Shown piece after piece: positions 61,168 through 64,000 of a stretch of DNA of 64,000 bases. The notes under the pieces were generated by a model, which was not told where the DNA came from, did no database searches, and saw only the letters and a list, made by a program, of their open reading frames with translations. Source of the DNA: Salinibaculum litoreum (GTDB lineage Archaea; Halobacteriota; Halobacteria; Halobacteriales; Haloarculaceae); assembly GCA_009789175.1 (NCBI GenBank), contig CP046866.1:2790001-2854000 (forward strand), written 5' to 3'. A program made the position numbers and the translations under genes. Each line of letters begins with the position of its first letter. Position 1 is the first letter of the stretch.

Positions 61168-61302
61168 TTACTTCCACTCGGTGTAGCCGCACTTCCCGCA
61201 GTGCTGGCGGTCGTCGTGGTCCGCGAGGAACGCGTCACCACAGCGGGGACACTGCTCGCGGTCGGCGTCGCCGTCCTCGCTGTAGAGTTCGTGACGGGGC
61301 AT
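61168..61302 (-). CDS. rps27ae: Ribosomal protein eS31 (S27ae)
   Basis: The 44-residue protein has four cysteines in two knuckles, CPRC (18-21) and CGKC (35-38), and the ending GYTEWK, all typical of archaeal S27ae. The ATG follows the stop of rps24e immediately (TAGATG), so the two form an operon as in most archaea. Confidence 0.95.
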   Translation of the reverse strand: MPRHELYSEDGDADREQCPRCGDAFLADHDDRQHCGKCGYTEWK

Positions 61303-61620
61303 CTATGCCTCCTCCTCGGCTTCCTCGGGCTGGTCGCCGTCGGCCGTAATCTTGTTGCGTTCGAGCATGTGGTCCTGCTCGACATCCTTCGCGTACTCGG
61401 CGGCGTCGTAGACCTTCGCGTAGCCGACGGTCGTGCGCATGCCGAACTTGGTGTCGAGTTCGTGGACGACAACTTCGTCGCTGTCCTTGTTCAGCATCGC
61501 GGCCAGCGAGTCGCGAACTGAGAGTCGGGAGGGCGTTGCCTCCTCGTGGCTGACCTCGAACCGGATGTCAGTCCGGTGCAACATCGGATTCTCGTCTTCT
61601 TCGATAATGTCGATGTCCAT
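61303..61620 (-). CDS. rps24e: Ribosomal protein eS24
   Basis: The ATG at 61620 gives 105 residues starting MDIDIIEEDENPMLHRTDIRF. The central RLSVRDSLAAMLN and ELDTKFGMRTTVGYAKVYD segments identify eS24, a protein of the small subunit. The acidic end PEEAEEEA is a halophile feature. A CTTTTACG element on the minus strand about 30 bp upstream is a likely promoter. Confidence 0.95.
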   Translation of the reverse strand: MDIDIIEEDENPMLHRTDIRFEVSHEEATPSRLSVRDSLAAMLNKDSDEVVVHELDTKFGMRTTVGYAKVYDAAEYAKDVEQDHMLERNKITADGDQPEEAEEEA

Positions 61621-61721
61621 GGTGCTGTATTGTCCCCGTGAATCGCGTAAAAGGATTTCGAAGCGGCCGGCACCGTTTGCCCCACCGGCAGGTATAACGG
61701 ACCGCCGACCCATGATATTCC

Positions 61722-62840
61722 ATGCGAAACTTCACTATCGGGCGTGTCTGGGGGATTCCTATCCGGGTCAACGTCTCCTTGCTGGTCTTTCTTCCAATCC
61801 TGGCCTTTCTCATCGGCAGCGGCGAGCAGATTGCCGTCTACGCGGGCTTCATCGAGGCCATCGCGCCGGTGACAATCGACCCCGCGGACCTGGCCGGCCA
61901 GCGCTGGACGGTCGGAATTCTGGCCGCACTGGGGCTGTTCGCAAGCGTCGGCATCCACGAACTCGGCCACTCCTGGGCGGCGAGTCGCTACGATATCCAC
62001 ACCGAGTCCATCACGCTGTGGATTCTGGGCGGACTCGCCGCGCTGTCGGAGATGCCCAAGGAGTGGAACCGGGAGTTCTGGATTGCTATCGCCGGCCCCA
62101 TCACGAGCGTCCTCGTCGGGGCGGCCTGCCTGGGCGTGCTGGCGGTCAGCACCATCACCGAACCCGTCTTCGTCTTCGTCGTCGGCTGGCTTGCCGTCAC
62201 CAACATCGTCCTCGCTGTGTTCAACCTCTTGCCCGCCTTTCCGATGGACGGTGGGCGTATCCTCCGGGCGGTTCTGGCCCGGTTTCTCCCCTACGCGAAG
62301 GCGACGCGGGTGGCCGCCCGCATCGGGACCATCTTCGCGGTCCTCTTTGCCGTCGTCGGCGTCCTCGCCTTTAGCCCAATCCTGCTGTTGCTTGCCTTCT
62401 TCATCTACGGGGCGGCCACCAGCGAGTCGCGGATGGTCGTGCTGGGCGAGTTGCTCGATGGCCTGACCGTCGGCGACCTGGTGACTGCAGTCGAGCCTGT
62501 CGGCGACGACACGACGCTTGATGCCCTGTTCCCGCGACTGCTCGACTCCCGCCGGACCGACCTGCCCGTGGTCGACGCACAGGGGGACCTCCTCGGAGTG
62601 ATTACGGCCAGCGCGATGCGCGAAGTCGAGTTCGCCGACTACGAGACGACGACCGTCGGCGACCTCGCGGTCCGTGACCTTCCGCGGCTGGACGCGGAGA
62701 CGAGTGCCTTCGATGCGCTCGTCGAACTCGGCCGCAACGACGTGGCGCTCGTCGAGCGCGACAACGGTGTGGTGGGTGTCGTCTCCCGGGCTGATTTCGC
62801 GGCCACGCTCGACCTCCAGCGCGGGACACTCCCGATGTGA
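61722..62840 (+). CDS. Site-2-protease family zinc metalloprotease with CBS domains
   Basis: The 372-residue protein is an intramembrane protease of family M50. HELGH is at residues 79-83 within a membrane segment, and the third ligand motif NLLPAFPMDGGR lies at 168-179. Six membrane segments are followed by two CBS domains (about 248-310 and 315-370), which bind adenine nucleotides and may regulate activity. Substrates are unknown. It is divergent from the eS24-eS31 operon. Confidence 0.93.
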   Translation: MRNFTIGRVWGIPIRVNVSLLVFLPILAFLIGSGEQIAVYAGFIEAIAPVTIDPADLAGQRWTVGILAALGLFASVGIHELGHSWAASRYDIHTESITLWILGGLAALSEMPKEWNREFWIAIAGPITSVLVGAACLGVLAVSTITEPVFVFVVGWLAVTNIVLAVFNLLPAFPMDGGRILRAVLARFLPYAKATRVAARIGTIFAVLFAVVGVLAFSPILLLLAFFIYGAATSESRMVVLGELLDGLTVGDLVTAVEPVGDDTTLDALFPRLLDSRRTDLPVVDAQGDLLGVITASAMREVEFADYETTTVGDLAVRDLPRLDAETSAFDALVELGRNDVALVERDNGVVGVVSRADFAATLDLQRGTLPM

Positions 62841-62859
62841 GTCCCCCGGCTGTCGCCCG

Positions 62860-64000
62860 CTATTCCCTCGTCGCGACGGTGACCTCGGTGCCGTCGGAGC
62901 GTACGACGAGGTGGGTGTTCCCGTCGCCGTCTTCGGTAGTGAACACGAGCGGCCCGACGGCCGTCGACTCGCCGCTGTCGGGGAGCGTCCCCGTTCCGAT
63001 GCGGGTCCCGTTCCTGTCGACCCGAAGCTCGAACCCGTCGGGGGTCGGGACGACGCTGACGTTGTGGCCGTCGATGCGCACTCCCGCCCGGACCGGGTCC
63101 GAGGTGTACGACCGGGTCCGGTCGCCGTCGACGACGAGGTCGACGACGTAGGCGCTGTCGTTGCCGACGACCGCCCAGCCGGTCCGCTCGGCGTCGACGG
63201 TTTCACGCCAGCCCAGCCCGCCGACCTGTACGCTCGCGTCGCCACGGAACGCCAGCGACCGCTCCGGGACGGCGACGGTCCATATCTCGCGGTCAGCACT
63301 CACGAGGACGACGCCGCTGACGTTGCTCTGTATCTGGTCGTCCTCGTAGAGGTCGATAGCCAGCGAGTGGCCGGTCGTTCCGTTGTCGACGTACGCGAGG
63401 GTGTAATCGCCGGCAGTGACGGTGCTTGCGTTCTCGATGGTGTCGTCCTCGACGGCGATGAAGCCAAGCGGGACACCGACCGACGCCACGAGCAGGCTGA
63501 GCATCACCAGCACGACGACGCCCGCGTGGCGCTGGCTCACTGGCCCCTCGTACCAGCGGTCGGGCACGAGTGGCGGCAGCGCCGGCACCGAGAGAATCAC
63601 TGCGAGGACGACCGCCGGCCCGGCGACGGCGAGAAACGGCTCGTCGACCTGCCGCGCACCTGCAAGCGACGCGGCTGCGAGCAGGGCCATCACCAGCAGC
63701 CAGATGCCCGCGAGGACGCGCCGCCGTGGAATCTGTCGGTCTTCGTCGAACAGCCGCGGAATCCGGCGGTCCGGGCCGCTTGCTGCAAGCGATACGATGA
63801 CCGACAAAAGCAGGACGAAGGCGACCCCGGCCCCCTGATACAGCACGTAGGTGTCGCTGCCGGCCGGCCAGACGACCAGCCACAGCGACTGCGCCAGCCC
63901 GAACAACACCGTCGCGAAGAAGACCCGCTCCTTGCTGGGACGCCGTCGCCGCCGCATCAGGAACGCGACACCGACGATGACGCCGACGAGAAAGCCGAGC
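62860..64000 (-). CDS. Membrane protein with extracytoplasmic domain, 5' end beyond the window
   Basis: The frame is open to the right edge. An internal ATG at 63957 would give 365 residues, but the codons before it encode LGFLVGVIVGVAFL, a likely first membrane helix, so the start is probably outside. Visible are about five membrane segments in the first 170 residues, then a beta-rich exposed region. A basic stretch MRRRRRPSKE follows the first helix. No family recognised. Confidence 0.65.
   Translation of the reverse strand, partial: LGFLVGVIVGVAFLMRRRRRPSKERVFFATVLFGLAQSLWLVVWPAGSDTYVLYQGAGVAFVLLLSVIVSLAASGPDRRIPRLFDEDRQIPRRRVLAGIWLLVMALLAAASLAGARQVDEPFLAVAGPAVVLAVILSVPALPPLVPDRWYEGPVSQRHAGVVVLVMLSLLVASVGVPLGFIAVEDDTIENASTVTAGDYTLAYVDNGTTGHSLAIDLYEDDQIQSNVSGVVLVSADREIWTVAVPERSLAFRGDASVQVGGLGWRETVDAERTGWAVVGNDSAYVVDLVVDGDRTRSYTSDPVRAGVRIDGHNVSVVPTPDGFELRVDRNGTRIGTGTLPDSGESTAVGPLVFTTEDGDGNTHLVVRSDGTEVTVATRE

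Noticed and set aside
1-64000. CRISPR arrays, intact insertion sequences, prophage
   Set aside because: No regularly spaced repeats, transposase genes or phage structural genes were seen on either strand.

Overview
The window is chromosomal DNA from a halophilic archaeon (class Halobacteria). The signs are high G+C with G/C-rich third codon positions, strongly acidic proteins, twin-arginine lipoproteins with an LAGC lipobox, archaeal TATA boxes, short or leaderless 5' ends, and archaeal information genes (eS24, eS31, eIF1A, Rio1, fused Kae1-Bud32, Trm1, two thermosome subunits, RNase Z). The exact genus cannot be fixed by reading; a Haloarculaceae-like member is plausible. Most of the window is ordinary, densely packed core genome. 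No CRISPR array, rRNA operon, intact insertion sequence or prophage was seen.

Layout. 1-4.1 kb: three tandem paralogous substrate-binding lipoproteins and an FAD oxidoreductase. 4.2-6.5 kb: an MFS transporter and a DUF3592 membrane protein. 6.6-12.2 kb: ileS with a duplicated 3' end, msrA, a family-4 uracil-DNA glycosylase, ridA and small membrane proteins. 12.2-13.0 kb: tRNA-Ser(GGA), direct and inverted copies of its 3' end, a dispersed repeat and a candidate structured RNA. 13-24.5 kb: MFS, small proteins, an internally duplicated membrane protein, thermosome 1, a small zinc finger, an ornithine cyclodeaminase homologue, leuS, a DMT permease and a TRIC-type channel. 24.5-33.5 kb: peroxiredoxin, Hsp20, pheA, cspA, a SWIM protein, a second copy of the candidate RNA, trm1, a YihY-type protein, and the divergent glnA/lrp pair. 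33.5-39.2 kb: a TetR-MATE operon, a pseudokinase, glutamate-cysteine ligase and a DUF4382 lipoprotein. 39.3-45.6 kb: dispersed repeat, thermosome 2, cyclase, KH protein, rio1, eIF1A. 45.6-54.6 kb: DUF460 protein, PhzF-like protein, RNase Z, DUF4382 lipoprotein, TrkA-type protein, a noncoding structured stretch, a PIN-like protein and an ITPase. 54.6-64 kb: a large DUF2298 membrane protein, Kae1-Bud32, a zinc finger, an FG-GAP lipoprotein, eS31/eS24, an S2P protease and a membrane protein cut by the window edge.

Gene cooperation is mostly local. Rio1, the KH protein and eIF1A concern small-subunit maturation and translation initiation. glnA is divergent from lrp, a pair known to be linked in nitrogen control in haloarchaea. 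MsrA, Bcp-type peroxiredoxin and glutamate-cysteine ligase point to thiol and oxidative-stress defence. Two thermosome genes more than 20 kb apart share an almost identical promoter.

The most interesting signals are non-coding: (i) two copies of a TATA-driven hairpin RNA with identical geometry and a conserved 19-nt loop, upstream of an MFS gene and of trm1; (ii) a palindrome around the TATA box of both thermosome genes whose arms differ but stay complementary; (iii) a dispersed terminator-like repeat seen three times, one copy tied to an 84-bp duplication of the ileS end; (iv) a tRNA-Ser 3'-end repeat that looks like an integration scar; and (v) a 350-bp noncoding region with competing hairpins.
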